Assembly: GCF_001434335.1 (NCBI RefSeq)
Contig: NZ_AZFM01000004.1
Span: 1-64,000 of the forward strand
Direction: 5' to 3'
From: Lactobacillus kalixensis DSM 16043
Lineage (GTDB): Bacteria > Bacillota > Bacilli > Lactobacillales > Lactobacillaceae
Length of the DNA: 64,000 bases
In this document: positions 19,097 to 27,661 of the stretch, one piece after another
How the letters are laid out: every line of letters starts with the position of its first letter
How positions within the stretch are numbered: position 1 is the stretch's first letter
Notes under the pieces: generated by a model
Told to the model about the DNA's origin: nothing
What the model saw: only the letters and a program-made list of their open reading frames with translations
The model's database searches: none
Program-made: the position numbers and the translations under genes

Positions 19097-19124
19097 ATTA
19101 TACGCGCTCCAAAATGCGAATCAA
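19097..19124 (-). promoter_or_regulatory. Promoter of the thrS leader
   Basis: Minus-strand -35 TTGATT (19119-19124), 16-base spacer, perfect -10 TATAAT (19097-19102), starting just beyond the dnaI stop codon. Confidence 0.75.
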
Positions 19125-19131
19125 GCCTTTT

Positions 19132-20031
19132 TTAAAATTTTCTTCGATCTTCTCCTGAAACGACAACTTCTTTAGCCAAGAACTTCACTCTTTGCATAAG
19201 TCTTGCCGCCTTAACAGGATCAATCGCATTTCTAGTTTCTGCAAAATGTGCCTCTAACTTTTCAAAATCGAAGTTTGTTGAGAAAAATGTTGGCAAAACA
19301 TTGTCCATTCTAGCTTGTAAAATCACACCTAAAACGTCATCTCTTGACCACTGGCTGAGGCTTTCGGCACCAATATCATCTAGAATTAAGACATCACAAT
19401 CAGAAATTTTTCGAATTTCGTCTTGCAAGGTATTGTCATTGAAGTGACTGGACAAGCTAGCGATGAACGTTGGCACATGTAAAAAAATCACTTGTCTATT
19501 CATCGATGTAATTTGATTGGCTAAACCGGCTAGCATGTAAGTCTTACCGACCCCAAAATTACCTGTTAAATATAGTCCACGTTGATGAGGATCCTGTTTG
19601 TATTTCTTCAGAAAACTATTCATCTCATTTAAAGCAACCGCACGATTTTCATCAACATCTAGTTCACTAAATTTCACATCATGTAGGCGTTTAGGCAAAT
19701 CAATTAGTTTCAAATTTTTCTTAACAGCACGTTCATGGTCATTTTCGATTTTTTGCTCAGTTGGTGTATAACGGACGTCAATCACTTTACCATTCATGAA
19801 TAATTCTGGTCGATAGCCTTTAAGCACTTGGTTAGGTTTGTGCAATTGACTATAGTATTCATACAAATTAGTCATGCTATTTTTTACGATGGCAGAATTA
19901 AGCTGGTCTTGGTGTTTACGCAAAAAAAGTTGAATTTGTGGTTCTCTTAACACCTCATTTTGAATCTGTTCTTGATTGCCCAAATTACGTTCTTCAACTA
20001 TCTTTTTGATAACTTTACCAATTGGCTCCAT
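19132..20031 (-). CDS. dnaI: Primosomal helicase loader DnaI
   Basis: A 299-residue AAA+ ATPase that loads the replicative helicase. An N-terminal helicase-binding domain (about 1-130) precedes Walker A GNFGVGKTYML (about 160-170), Walker B DVLILDDIGAES and a sensor Asn in FFSTNFDF. The zinc-binding cysteines of the Bacillus N-domain are not obvious. Last gene of the polA-mutM-coaE-nrdR-dnaB-dnaI cluster. Confidence 0.94.
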   Translation of the reverse strand: MEPIGKVIKKIVEERNLGNQEQIQNEVLREPQIQLFLRKHQDQLNSAIVKNSMTNLYEYYSQLHKPNQVLKGYRPELFMNGKVIDVRYTPTEQKIENDHERAVKKNLKLIDLPKRLHDVKFSELDVDENRAVALNEMNSFLKKYKQDPHQRGLYLTGNFGVGKTYMLAGLANQITSMNRQVIFLHVPTFIASLSSHFNDNTLQDEIRKISDCDVLILDDIGAESLSQWSRDDVLGVILQARMDNVLPTFFSTNFDFEKLEAHFAETRNAIDPVKAARLMQRVKFLAKEVVVSGEDRRKF

Positions 20032-20051
20032 TATTTCTCACCTACTTCATT

Positions 20052-21398
20052 TTAATCTTCATATTTTTTGAGAGATTCTCTTAATTTATCTAAGTCAATA
20101 TTAGGATCGATTTCTGCCTTTTTCTTGCCCCAATCGGTCCCCTGTTCAACCCGCTTATTTTGCGTATTTCTAACTTTGTAACGTGTCTTTTTATGTTGCT
20201 GTTCTTCAAAACGCTTCTTAGTATAACGCAAGGCTTGAGACCCAGTCTTAATACCTTTTTGTAGCCAGTCATCAACTACCTGATAAGCATAACTAGATGG
20301 CACTCCGGCATGGTCTAACAAGCAGACATAGATCAACACATTAATCATATCTGTTGGCAAACCATATCGTCCATTTAATGTAGAAATTAAACGTTTTTCA
20401 CCAGGTTGCACCATTCCCCCGCTACCTTTTCTTGATTTCATCCGATACAAGAATTCAGCAGGATACATAGTATGTGCTAAACGAAGCAGGTTCTTCTCTT
20501 TTTCATCAAAACCTTCTAAATCTAGCTTTGCATCTTCTGGATGAGCTTGAACTTCTTGCTGCAGTTGCTTACGCGTAGTAATAGACTTGTAGTTATCCGC
20601 GATTTGATTAGCAATCATATTCATATCAAGTGTATTTCTACCTGATAAGAATGGCAAAACTTCGTTAACAAAATCCATTTCAGACAAGCCAAAAGTCTTC
20701 ATCAATGATTGAATTTGACTCATGTTCTTATCTACTTCACCTGGATTGATTTGGTACATCTCAAATTGTTGTTTAATAGTATCCCAGTCAATTGAATGAT
20801 CATCGTTAACTTTAGCAGTTTCAACTGGTTTTACACTATTATCAGCTTGTGCTTGTCTAACCGGTTCTGACGGATTAATTGCCTCATCCTCTGGCAAACT
20901 GAACACTTCCAGAAATGACGCTGAAATGTCTTGTGCATCTTTAAGTGGCTTTTGACTATAACGGTTTTTCTTTGAAAAGTAACGACTTATTTCAGCATAG
21001 TTAACGTCACCAATTTTTTCACGCAATAAGCTACTGAGTAGCGGAGTTGCATAAAATTCTGATGAAGATGGAACTTTATGCAATTTAAAAGCAATCGATT
21101 CCATAACTTCATTACTGATCAAGTAAGTCTTAACTAAACCAACTGCTTCAAGCTTATGCAAGTAATCAAATAAGTTCTCTAAACTGATCTCTAATTGTTC
21201 TTGCAAAAAATAAATACCTTTGGCATCCATCATTGTGGCATTGGGATTGAAATTCTGAATTAATGTGTGATATAAAGCCGTTCCCATTCCGCCAACAATT
21301 GGTTGATACAATTTAGTCAGTACTTCTTCGTCTTGAGGAAAAAGCTCAAGTTTGTTAACGACAAAATATGGCTGCTTAGGATCAGCAGTTTTAAACAT
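20052..21398 (-). CDS. dnaB: Replication initiation/membrane attachment protein DnaB
   Basis: The Firmicute DnaB (not the helicase) that works with DnaD and DnaI to load helicase at oriC and at restart sites. The 448-residue protein shows a winged-helix N-terminal part (YQPIVGGMGTALYHTL) and a C-terminal DnaD-like DDBH2 domain with the YxxxIxxxW-type segment (about 330-400, ending in VDDWLQKGIKT). A basic tail follows. One base overlaps nrdR. Confidence 0.92.
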   Translation of the reverse strand: MFKTADPKQPYFVVNKLELFPQDEEVLTKLYQPIVGGMGTALYHTLIQNFNPNATMMDAKGIYFLQEQLEISLENLFDYLHKLEAVGLVKTYLISNEVMESIAFKLHKVPSSSEFYATPLLSSLLREKIGDVNYAEISRYFSKKNRYSQKPLKDAQDISASFLEVFSLPEDEAINPSEPVRQAQADNSVKPVETAKVNDDHSIDWDTIKQQFEMYQINPGEVDKNMSQIQSLMKTFGLSEMDFVNEVLPFLSGRNTLDMNMIANQIADNYKSITTRKQLQQEVQAHPEDAKLDLEGFDEKEKNLLRLAHTMYPAEFLYRMKSRKGSGGMVQPGEKRLISTLNGRYGLPTDMINVLIYVCLLDHAGVPSSYAYQVVDDWLQKGIKTGSQALRYTKKRFEEQQHKKTRYKVRNTQNKRVEQGTDWGKKKAEIDPNIDLDKLRESLKKYED

Positions 21399-21868
21399 TA
21401 ATTATTCCCTTTCTCTCTTTTAGCCATCATGTCTTCCATCGTCTTCATAAAACTAGACATATCTTTAAATTCACGATAGATGGAAGCAAAGCGAATGTAG
21501 GCTACATCGTCGATATCTGCCAAATCATCCATAACGAATTGCCCAATCTTCTTAGATGAAACTTCGCTAATACCTTGTTTACGAATTTTGTTTTCGACAT
21601 CATCAACTAAACGTTCAAATTGTTCACTTGTAATTGGACGCTTTTGACCAGCAGCCATTACACCATGCAAGATTTTCTTACGATTAAATGGTTCACGAGT
21701 TCCATCGTTTTTGACAACAAGCAAAGGCGCGGTTTCTACACGTTCAAAAGTTGTAAAACGAAAGCCGCAATTTTCACATTCTCTTCTACGTCTAATGGCG
21801 CGGTTTTCATCACTTGGACGTGAATCAATAACTCGTGAAGCGTTCTCATGACAATTAGGACATTCCAT
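21398..21868 (-). CDS. nrdR: Transcriptional repressor NrdR
   Basis: A 156-residue ATP/dATP-sensing repressor of ribonucleotide reductase genes. The N-terminal zinc ribbon is CPNCHEN...CENCGFRF, and the ATP-cone domain (about 49-139) starts VVKNDGTREPFNRKKILHG and continues to YIRFASIYREFKD. Its place between coaE and dnaB is the common Firmicute arrangement. No NrdR box was noticed in this window. Confidence 0.97.
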   Translation of the reverse strand: MECPNCHENASRVIDSRPSDENRAIRRRRECENCGFRFTTFERVETAPLLVVKNDGTREPFNRKKILHGVMAAGQKRPITSEQFERLVDDVENKIRKQGISEVSSKKIGQFVMDDLADIDDVAYIRFASIYREFKDMSSFMKTMEDMMAKREKGNN

Positions 21869-21870
21869 AG

Positions 21871-22470
21871 CTATACCTCTTGTTTGATTTTTAATAACAA
21901 TTTTTCTAGATTTTTTTCTAATTCACTTATTGTACCAGTATTGGACACAACATAGGTAGCTTTAGCTTCTTTTTCTTTTAATGGCATCTGACTATTAATT
22001 CTTTTGACCGCTTCTTGTCTGGTAAAATTATTTCTCTTCATCAAACGCTCAATTTGCAATTCTCTTGGAATAGTAATTACAATTGTTTGATCACAGATAC
22101 TCTCAGAATTAGTTTCAAAAAGCAGCGGAATATCAACAATTATGATGTCATTATTTTGACTAAAGTCTTTAATTTGTTGGAGTATTTCTTCATGAATCAG
22201 AGGATGAGTGATCGAATTTAATTTAGCCAATCGAGTTTGATTACTAAAAACAAGCTGTCCAAGCTTTCTACGATTAATTGATTGGTCTTTATTTAAATAT
22301 TCTATCCCAAATGTTTCAATTACCTGCTTCCAGGCACTTTTTCCTTTATTCAAAATATTATGAGCGATCTCATCAGCGTCAATCACTGGTATATTTTGCT
22401 TTTTAAAATAAGCATCTGCAGCGCTTTTACCAGTTGCGATGCCGCCGGTTAAGCCAATAACTAAACTCAC
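21871..22470 (-). CDS. coaE: Dephospho-CoA kinase
   Basis: A 199-residue P-loop kinase catalysing the last step of CoA synthesis. Walker A is GLTGGIATGKS (about 6-16), followed by VIDADEIAH (substrate-binding Asp), DIPLLFET, and the LID residues RLMKRNNFTRQEAVKRINSQ. It overlaps the mutM stop by four bases and precedes nrdR by two. Confidence 0.96.
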   Translation of the reverse strand: MSLVIGLTGGIATGKSAADAYFKKQNIPVIDADEIAHNILNKGKSAWKQVIETFGIEYLNKDQSINRRKLGQLVFSNQTRLAKLNSITHPLIHEEILQQIKDFSQNNDIIIVDIPLLFETNSESICDQTIVITIPRELQIERLMKRNNFTRQEAVKRINSQMPLKEKEAKATYVVSNTGTISELEKNLEKLLLKIKQEV

Positions 22471-23297
22471 TTATAAATCACCTCACAATGAGGACAATAT
22501 GTTGTGCCGCGACCATTTACTTTAGTTTTTTCTAAAATATTGCCACATTTTGGGCAATTATCTCCAGCGTGACCATAAACTTGTAGAAATTCTTGGAAAC
22601 CACCGACATCCCCGTTGGCATCTAAATAAGTGTGAACAGTCGTACCATGTTTTTCAATTGCTAAAGCAATTTCCTGGTTAATAATGTTTCTTAATTCTTT
22701 CACTTTATCCGTAGGAATTTTATTAGCACTACTTAATGGGTTAATTCCACTTTTCCATAAAACCTCATCGACATAAATATTCCCAAGACCTGCGACAACA
22801 GTCTGATCAAGCAAGGTATTTTTAATATTTTTGCTTCGCTTTTTTAGTGCATTAATAAAATATTCGTCAGTAAATTCCGAAGAATTAGGTTCATATCCTA
22901 GCTTACCAATCCCTGTTGTTTGCCGCTCAGTGCCAGTGATAATGAGCTGCATCCGGCCAAACTTTCTTACATCGTTATAGCGAAGAGCTGTAGCGTCAGT
23001 AAATTCAAATTGAACGTGATCATGTTTGTCTTTTGGTGTTTCTGGCGTTACCAAATGGTATTTTCCTTCCATTCTTAAATGAGAAACAATTGTCAAATTA
23101 TCACTCAAACGAATTAGTAAATACTTTGCATAACGATCAATACCAACTACTTTTTTGCCAGGCAATTCTTTGACAAATTCATCGTGATCTGTAGCAACAA
23201 TATTTGGATACCATAAAGTAACTTTTTTGATAGTTTTTCCCTTAATTAAAGGCGTCAAAGTACGTTTAACAGTTTCAACTTCTGGCATTTCTGGCAT
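22467..23297 (-). CDS. mutM: Formamidopyrimidine-DNA glycosylase
   Basis: A 276-residue DNA glycosylase/AP lyase that removes oxidised purines such as 8-oxoguanine. It has the MPEMPEVE N-terminus (catalytic Pro2/Glu3), YLDANGDVGGFQEFLQVYG (the helix-two-turn-helix and loop region) and the C-terminal zinc finger CPKCGNILEKTKVNGRGTTYCPHC, split over residues about 245-272. The gene lies nine bases after polA, a classic repair pair. Confidence 0.96.
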   Translation of the reverse strand: MPEMPEVETVKRTLTPLIKGKTIKKVTLWYPNIVATDHDEFVKELPGKKVVGIDRYAKYLLIRLSDNLTIVSHLRMEGKYHLVTPETPKDKHDHVQFEFTDATALRYNDVRKFGRMQLIITGTERQTTGIGKLGYEPNSSEFTDEYFINALKKRSKNIKNTLLDQTVVAGLGNIYVDEVLWKSGINPLSSANKIPTDKVKELRNIINQEIALAIEKHGTTVHTYLDANGDVGGFQEFLQVYGHAGDNCPKCGNILEKTKVNGRGTTYCPHCEVIYK

Positions 23298-23305
23298 AAA
23301 ATCAC

Positions 23306-25966
23306 CTACTTCGCATCATACCAATTATGACCCCAACCTGAATCCGCAATCAAAGGTACATCCAAACTAACAGCTGATTGCATTACTTCAGGTACAATCT
23401 TTTTCATTGTTTCCAATTCATCCTTTGGTACATCAAAGATCAATTCATCGTGAACTTGAAGGACCATCTTAGTCTTTAAATGTAATTCTTCCAATTTCTT
23501 CTGCATGTTAATCATCGCAATTTTAATGATATCAGCGGCTGAACCTTGAATTGGTGAATTAATCGCAGTTCTTTCAGCAAAACTTCTAACATTGAAGTTT
23601 TTTGAATGGATATCAGGTAAGTATCTTCTTCTGTGCATGATAGTTTCGGCATAACCCTTTTCACGCGCTTCTTTAACGGCTTTATCCATATACTCACGAA
23701 TTTGTGGATATTGTTCGAAGTAACTGTCAATGAATTCTTTGGCCCGTTTTCTAGAAATACCTAAATTCTTAGATAAACCATAATCTGAGATTCCATAAAC
23801 GATCCCAAAGTTTACAGCCTTGGCATGTCGCCGCATTAATGGTGTTACTTCATCTGGTGATTCTAAGTGGAAAATTCTCATCGCGGTGTGGGCGTGAATA
23901 TCATAACCAGTCTTGAAGGCTTCTTGCATATTGCTATCGCCCGAAACATGAGCTAGCACTCTAAGTTCAACCTGTGAATAGTCACATGAAAAAATATAGC
24001 CATCTGGAGCACTTGGTACGAATGCTTTTCTAATTTGCTTACCTTCTTCAGTTTTTGTTGGAATATTTTGCAAGTTAGGATCAACGCTAGAAAGGCGTCC
24101 TGTTGCAGTCAATGTTTGAAGATAGCGTGTATGAACACGACCATCTGCTTGAATCACGTCAAGCAGACCTTTAACATAAGTCGATTGGATTTTAGCAATT
24201 TGACGGTAATCTAAAATTTCACTGACAATCGGACTTTGCGTTTTTAATTGATCTAATACTTCAACTGAAGTCGAATAACCTGTTTTTGTCTTCTTAATTG
24301 GTGGTAAATTCAACTTTTCAAACAAAATATGCCCAAGCTGCTTAGGTGAATTTAAGTTGAATCGTTCACCAGCTTGTTGATAAATCTTGTTTTCAAGCTC
24401 TGTCAATCTAGTAGCAAATTCGTTTTGAAGCTGAATCAAAGTCCCAGCTTCTACCTTCATTCCAGCGATTTCCATCTTTGCTAAAACAAAAGCTACCGGG
24501 ATTTCAATTTCATCATAAAGATCATCTTGTTCATGATCTTTGAGCAGCTTAAGTAATTCTGGCTTCAATTTTTCAATCACACAAACCTTGGCAGCTAAGT
24601 GTTTGAAGAATTCTTCATCTTCTGGAATTGCTTGTTTTTTACCCTTACCATAAACTTCTAAATCAGTCTTAACTGAATATTCATCATAAAGATGGGCAAC
24701 TTCACCTAAATCGTTAGAGTTATTTTCATTATTAACCAAGTATGAAGCAAGAAGCATATCATAATCGAGACCTCCTGCTGTAATATCCAAACGGTGTAAT
24801 CCAACATAAGTCCGCTTAATGTCAAAGACATTCTTCTTGATAGTTTTATTTTCAAGGATACCTTTGAGTGGCATCTCTTGTAGCAATGCAACGTCTCTTG
24901 AAACGTAAACTTGATCGCCAACCTTTAAACTGAAGCCTTCAAACGGAGCTAAGTGATAATTATCACCAAGCATTTCAAGATAAAAGCTAATTTCTTTTTC
25001 TTCTAAGTTATCTAATTCAGCGATATTGTCAGTGGTCAATTCAACGTAATCATAATTTTCAGCATCAGTGGATTCACCACCAGTAACATCTTGATTTAAT
25101 TCTACTAAGAACTTCTTGAAACCCAATCTTTCATAAAGATCGCGAAGTTTCTCGTAATCCGGTTCTTTTTTAACGGTGTCTTCAAGAGTTACTTCAACAG
25201 GCGATTCACGGTCAATTGTAGCCAATTTTTTAGCTAAAAATGCCTTGTCTTTGTCGCGGATAAGTCGTTCCTTACGCTTAGATTTCTTCAAATCATCTAT
25301 GTGGTCATAAAGATTTTCAACTGAACCATATTTTTGAATTAAACTTGAAGCAGTCTTTGGACCAATTCCTTCAACACCAGGATAATTATCTGAGCTATCG
25401 CCCATGAGAGCCTTCATGTCAATAAATTCAGTTGGAGTTACACCATTAACTTCCTTCATATGCTCAGGAGTGTAAGCTTCAGTCTCACCAACACCATTTT
25501 TGGTGATTAAAACCGTCGTCTTGTCTGAAGCAAGCTGAGTTAAGTCACGGTCACCAGTAACAACATCTACTTTATAACCCGCATCTTCACCCATCTTAGA
25601 AAGAGTACCGATAATATCATCTGCTTCATAGTTTTTCAATTCATAGCTTTTAATACCTAGGTCTGCCAGCATTTCACGAATAACCGGCATTTGTTCAAGT
25701 AATTCACTAGGTGTCTTTTGCCGACCGCCCTTGTAGTCTTTATACATAGCGGTTCTAAAAGTTACTTTACCTGCGTCAAAAGCAACTAAGATATTAGTTG
25801 GTTCCACTTGCTTGATAATAGCATCTAGCATGTTTTTAAAAGTAAAAATAGCATTAGTATGTAAGCCATCTGGACTGGTAAAGCGATCAAGTTGCCGATA
25901 CAAAGCATAAAAGGCACGAAAGGCAACTGAGTTTCCATCGATTAAGAGTAATTTCTTTTGTGCCAC
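23306..25966 (-). CDS. polA: DNA polymerase I
   Basis: An 886-residue repair polymerase with a GTG start, preceded by GGGAGA. The 5' nuclease domain (about 1-290) has LLIDGNSVAFRAFYAL, ADDIIG and DSSDNYPGVEGIGPKTA. The middle 3'-5' exonuclease domain lacks the D-x-E catalytic motif (the region reads ISFYLEML), so proofreading is probably lost, as in Bacillus Pol I. The polymerase domain has motif A CDYSQVELRVLAH, motif B RRHAKAVNFGIVYG and motif C QVHDELIFDVP. First gene of the repair/replication operon. Confidence 0.97.
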   Translation of the reverse strand: MAQKKLLLIDGNSVAFRAFYALYRQLDRFTSPDGLHTNAIFTFKNMLDAIIKQVEPTNILVAFDAGKVTFRTAMYKDYKGGRQKTPSELLEQMPVIREMLADLGIKSYELKNYEADDIIGTLSKMGEDAGYKVDVVTGDRDLTQLASDKTTVLITKNGVGETEAYTPEHMKEVNGVTPTEFIDMKALMGDSSDNYPGVEGIGPKTASSLIQKYGSVENLYDHIDDLKKSKRKERLIRDKDKAFLAKKLATIDRESPVEVTLEDTVKKEPDYEKLRDLYERLGFKKFLVELNQDVTGGESTDAENYDYVELTTDNIAELDNLEEKEISFYLEMLGDNYHLAPFEGFSLKVGDQVYVSRDVALLQEMPLKGILENKTIKKNVFDIKRTYVGLHRLDITAGGLDYDMLLASYLVNNENNSNDLGEVAHLYDEYSVKTDLEVYGKGKKQAIPEDEEFFKHLAAKVCVIEKLKPELLKLLKDHEQDDLYDEIEIPVAFVLAKMEIAGMKVEAGTLIQLQNEFATRLTELENKIYQQAGERFNLNSPKQLGHILFEKLNLPPIKKTKTGYSTSVEVLDQLKTQSPIVSEILDYRQIAKIQSTYVKGLLDVIQADGRVHTRYLQTLTATGRLSSVDPNLQNIPTKTEEGKQIRKAFVPSAPDGYIFSCDYSQVELRVLAHVSGDSNMQEAFKTGYDIHAHTAMRIFHLESPDEVTPLMRRHAKAVNFGIVYGISDYGLSKNLGISRKRAKEFIDSYFEQYPQIREYMDKAVKEAREKGYAETIMHRRRYLPDIHSKNFNVRSFAERTAINSPIQGSAADIIKIAMINMQKKLEELHLKTKMVLQVHDELIFDVPKDELETMKKIVPEVMQSAVSLDVPLIADSGWGHNWYDAK

Positions 25967-26184
25967 AATAGATCTCCCTTATTAAAATAAAAAAGCTGTC
26001 AAAATTAGTCTACTAACTATTTTAACAGTTTTTGTTATTATCTGTTCTAATTAAATATTCTAACATAGACGAGTAATTCTTCTGATTATTTGGAATAAGA
26101 TAGAAAAAGAAATGGAGCAGTTATATTTAAATCGTCAATTTTCATTTTTAACTTTCTAATCGTTCTAATTTCCATATTTTTCAA
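25967..26184 (-). terminator. Hairpin and AT-rich gap upstream of polA
   Basis: The gap holds an imperfect hairpin at 25996-26028 (CTGTC...AGT pairing with ACT...ACAG) followed on the minus strand by six Ts. It would terminate transcripts arriving from the upstream 216-residue gene, or attenuate a polA promoter lying before it. The rest of the 218 bases is AT-rich with no convincing ORF; I could not choose a single polA promoter. Confidence 0.55.
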
Positions 26185-26835
26185 TTAAATTCTCCAATGA
26201 CGACTTACCCACTGATTAAGTTCATTATCAGATAAAGCATATTTACATTTTCTAAAAAACTTTTCTGCATCTTCGCGATTATATCCTAATTCTTTTAAGT
26301 TTTTAATTTGATCAATAATTAGCCGTAATTGCATAATAATGATTTCTAACTTTTCAAAGCCATGAAATGATGTATCACTATGATATTCACCTTTGAAACC
26401 ACGACCATACCAGGTTACTCCACCTTCAGAATCAGGTACTGCCAGGTAAAGATAATCTTGCCTCTGACAATATTTTTCAATCGATTCTTCAAAAATAGAA
26501 ATTGCATCTTCTTTACCATCGCGATGAAAGGCTACCGTATAATCAAATAATCCAGTTGTAATTTCATCTTTTTCTTTTGGAGTTAAAGCTTGAAAGTCTG
26601 GATTAGTTCTATAGTTAATGCCATATTTTTTAACGACATTAGGTGTTGATGTATGATCACCTAACGAAAGTAATTCTCCCAGCGAAATCAATCTTCTTAC
26701 TTTTTCTATGTCATCAGAATATGAAGCCCATAAAATTGCTCCATTATAATCAAAAGCACCATTCATATAGCATTCGATAAACTTGACTATCTTTGTTTCG
26801 GGATCTAATAATCCAATAACTGAATTAACGGCCAT
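26185..26835 (-). CDS. Unknown protein with LexA-like boxes in its promoter
   Basis: A 216-residue soluble protein (start ATG at 26835, AAGGTGA upstream; earlier in-frame starts overlap that site). The N-terminus, SVIGLLDPETKIVKFIECY then a Gly-rich YNGAILWASY and KVRRLISLGELLSLGDH, resembles from memory an uncharacterised family, common in phages and accessory regions, with the pattern Y-C-H-x-D-G-Y...L-I-x-L-G-D-x-S. A middle segment (YLYLAVPDSEGGVTWYGRG) looks like the strand/W end of that fold. The C-terminal 60 residues are helical and charged. It is adjacent to the candidate small RNA. No function assigned. Confidence 0.8.
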   Translation of the reverse strand: MAVNSVIGLLDPETKIVKFIECYMNGAFDYNGAILWASYSDDIEKVRRLISLGELLSLGDHTSTPNVVKKYGINYRTNPDFQALTPKEKDEITTGLFDYTVAFHRDGKEDAISIFEESIEKYCQRQDYLYLAVPDSEGGVTWYGRGFKGEYHSDTSFHGFEKLEIIIMQLRLIIDQIKNLKELGYNREDAEKFFRKCKYALSDNELNQWVSRHWRI

Positions 26836-26854
26836 CGTCATCACCTTTCCATTT

Positions 26855-26914
26855 TAATCATATGTTCGATTAATAATATTATACATTAATATATCTTATT
26901 TGAACATATTTTCG
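26855..26914 (-). promoter_or_regulatory. Promoter with two LexA-like (SOS) boxes
   Basis: Minus-strand -10 TATAAT at 26878-26883 with a 17-base spacer to TGTTCA at 26901-26906. Two 14-base elements fit the Gram-positive LexA consensus CGAACRNRYGTTYC at about 12 of 14 positions each. CGAAAATATGTTCA (26901-26914) covers the -35 and CGAACATATGATTA (26855-26868) lies between the start point and the ribosome-binding site. Confidence 0.55.
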
Positions 26915-26933
26915 ATAAATTATATTTAAAAAC

Positions 26934-27256
26934 AAAAAACGACTACCACACTTGGGCAGTCGTTTTTTTGTTGGTGGACGAGGCAACTCATCAATTGATA
27001 GTCACGATTTATGTTTTCTTAGTTGATAAAACATTGGCTGGTCGCGACCAAATTAACACATTCATTTGTTCGGGTCTTTACGTTAATACGTAATAAAGTT
27101 ATCATTTGGAATCATCGCGGTCAGTCTTTATAATAATACTCTGATGACTGACAACTCTTTTATAGAAAGAGAATCTTTGTTTCCAACAATAATACAATTC
27201 TTTCTGGAGATAAAAACTTACTTATTTTGTTAAAATTAATTTCTACCTCTTCCACG
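26934..27256 (-). ncRNA. Candidate structured small RNA, family not recognised
   Basis: No ORF of useful size on either strand fills this stretch. On the minus strand the predicted transcript starts about seven bases after a -10, with GTGGAAGAGGTA (27244-27255). This can pair with TGCCTCGTCCAC near the 3' end (26974-26985) with one mismatch and one G-U. Between the arms lie hairpins at 27155-27171, 27120-27152, 27076-27098, 27039-27050 (perfect palindrome TGGTCGCGACCA) and 27011-27034. An intrinsic terminator (26938-26964, T-run 26934-26939) ends it; its G-U pair is valid only on the minus strand. It lacks the conserved signatures of tmRNA, RNase P, SRP RNA and, as far as I can judge, 6S RNA. 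Confidence 0.6.
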
Positions 27257-27261
27257 TTTCT

Positions 27262-27289
27262 ATCATATCATAATTGTAAACGCTTGCAA
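27262..27289 (-). promoter_or_regulatory. Promoter overlapped by a cre (CcpA) site
   Basis: Minus-strand -35 TTGCAA (27284-27289), 16-base spacer, -10 TATGAT (27262-27267). The -35 is embedded in TTGTAAACGCTTGCAA (27274-27289), which satisfies the catabolite-responsive element consensus TGWNANCGNTNNCA at every defined position (27275-27288). CcpA binding would block polymerase, so the RNA should be repressed by preferred sugars. The near-palindromic site could also affect the divergent ORF at 27328. Confidence 0.7.
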
Positions 27290-27327
27290 ACTAATTAAAT
27301 TGTTTTTGCTTTATTTTTTAACGACAA

Positions 27328-27612
27328 ATGACTTTCAATAATTTTTTACAACTAATCGATAATATTAATCAGGATTTTCAAATTTTTTGTCAAATTCAAG
27401 ATAAAAATTTACCAATCAGTAAAATCACCGTCTCAGCTAATGATTTTTTGGCCATCCCAGGGCAAAAAGCTATAACTAAACGTAAAATAATTAGATTATT
27501 TAATAAAATGCACAATCGCGGCCTCAGCTTATTTATTTTTTTCCAAGATAAAAAAATGCCAGTTTATGGCATTCAAATTTCTTTAGAAAAAAGTCAAATT
27601 ATTCTTATGTAA
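27328..27612 (+). CDS. Unknown 94-residue protein
   Basis: Open frame that looks protein-like: an amphipathic N-terminus (FNNFLQLIDNINQDFQIF), a basic centre (QKAITKRKIIRLFNKMHNRG) and beta-like ends (LSLFIFFQDKKMPVYGIQISL). There is no signal peptide or membrane segment and I recognise no family. No ribosome-binding site precedes the ATG (the upstream bases are a T-rich stretch), which lowers confidence. It is divergent from the candidate small RNA, sharing the cre-containing region, and convergent with mvaS. Confidence 0.45.
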   Translation: MTFNNFLQLIDNINQDFQIFCQIQDKNLPISKITVSANDFLAIPGQKAITKRKIIRLFNKMHNRGLSLFIFFQDKKMPVYGIQISLEKSQIILM

Positions 27613-27661
27613 CTTTAGACAATATGTACATTTTGAAAAAATAAGTAATAGCAAAGCATCC

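Noticed and set aside
27039-27050. TGGTCGCGACCA as a restriction or attachment site
   Set aside because: It fits better as one of several hairpins in the candidate small RNA; no integrase or methylase gene is near.
26974-27255. tmRNA, because the minus strand near the 3' end reads GTCCACCA
   Set aside because: No T-arm (GTTCGA-type) precedes it, no tag-peptide frame is present, and the pairing partner at the 5' end does not resemble a tmRNA acceptor.
26934-27256. RNase P RNA, SRP RNA or 6S RNA
   Set aside because: The conserved GAGGAAAGUCC and ACAGAA segments of RNase P and the GGAAG/AGCAG tetraloop region of SRP are absent; the multi-branched layout does not fit the single long bubble of 6S.
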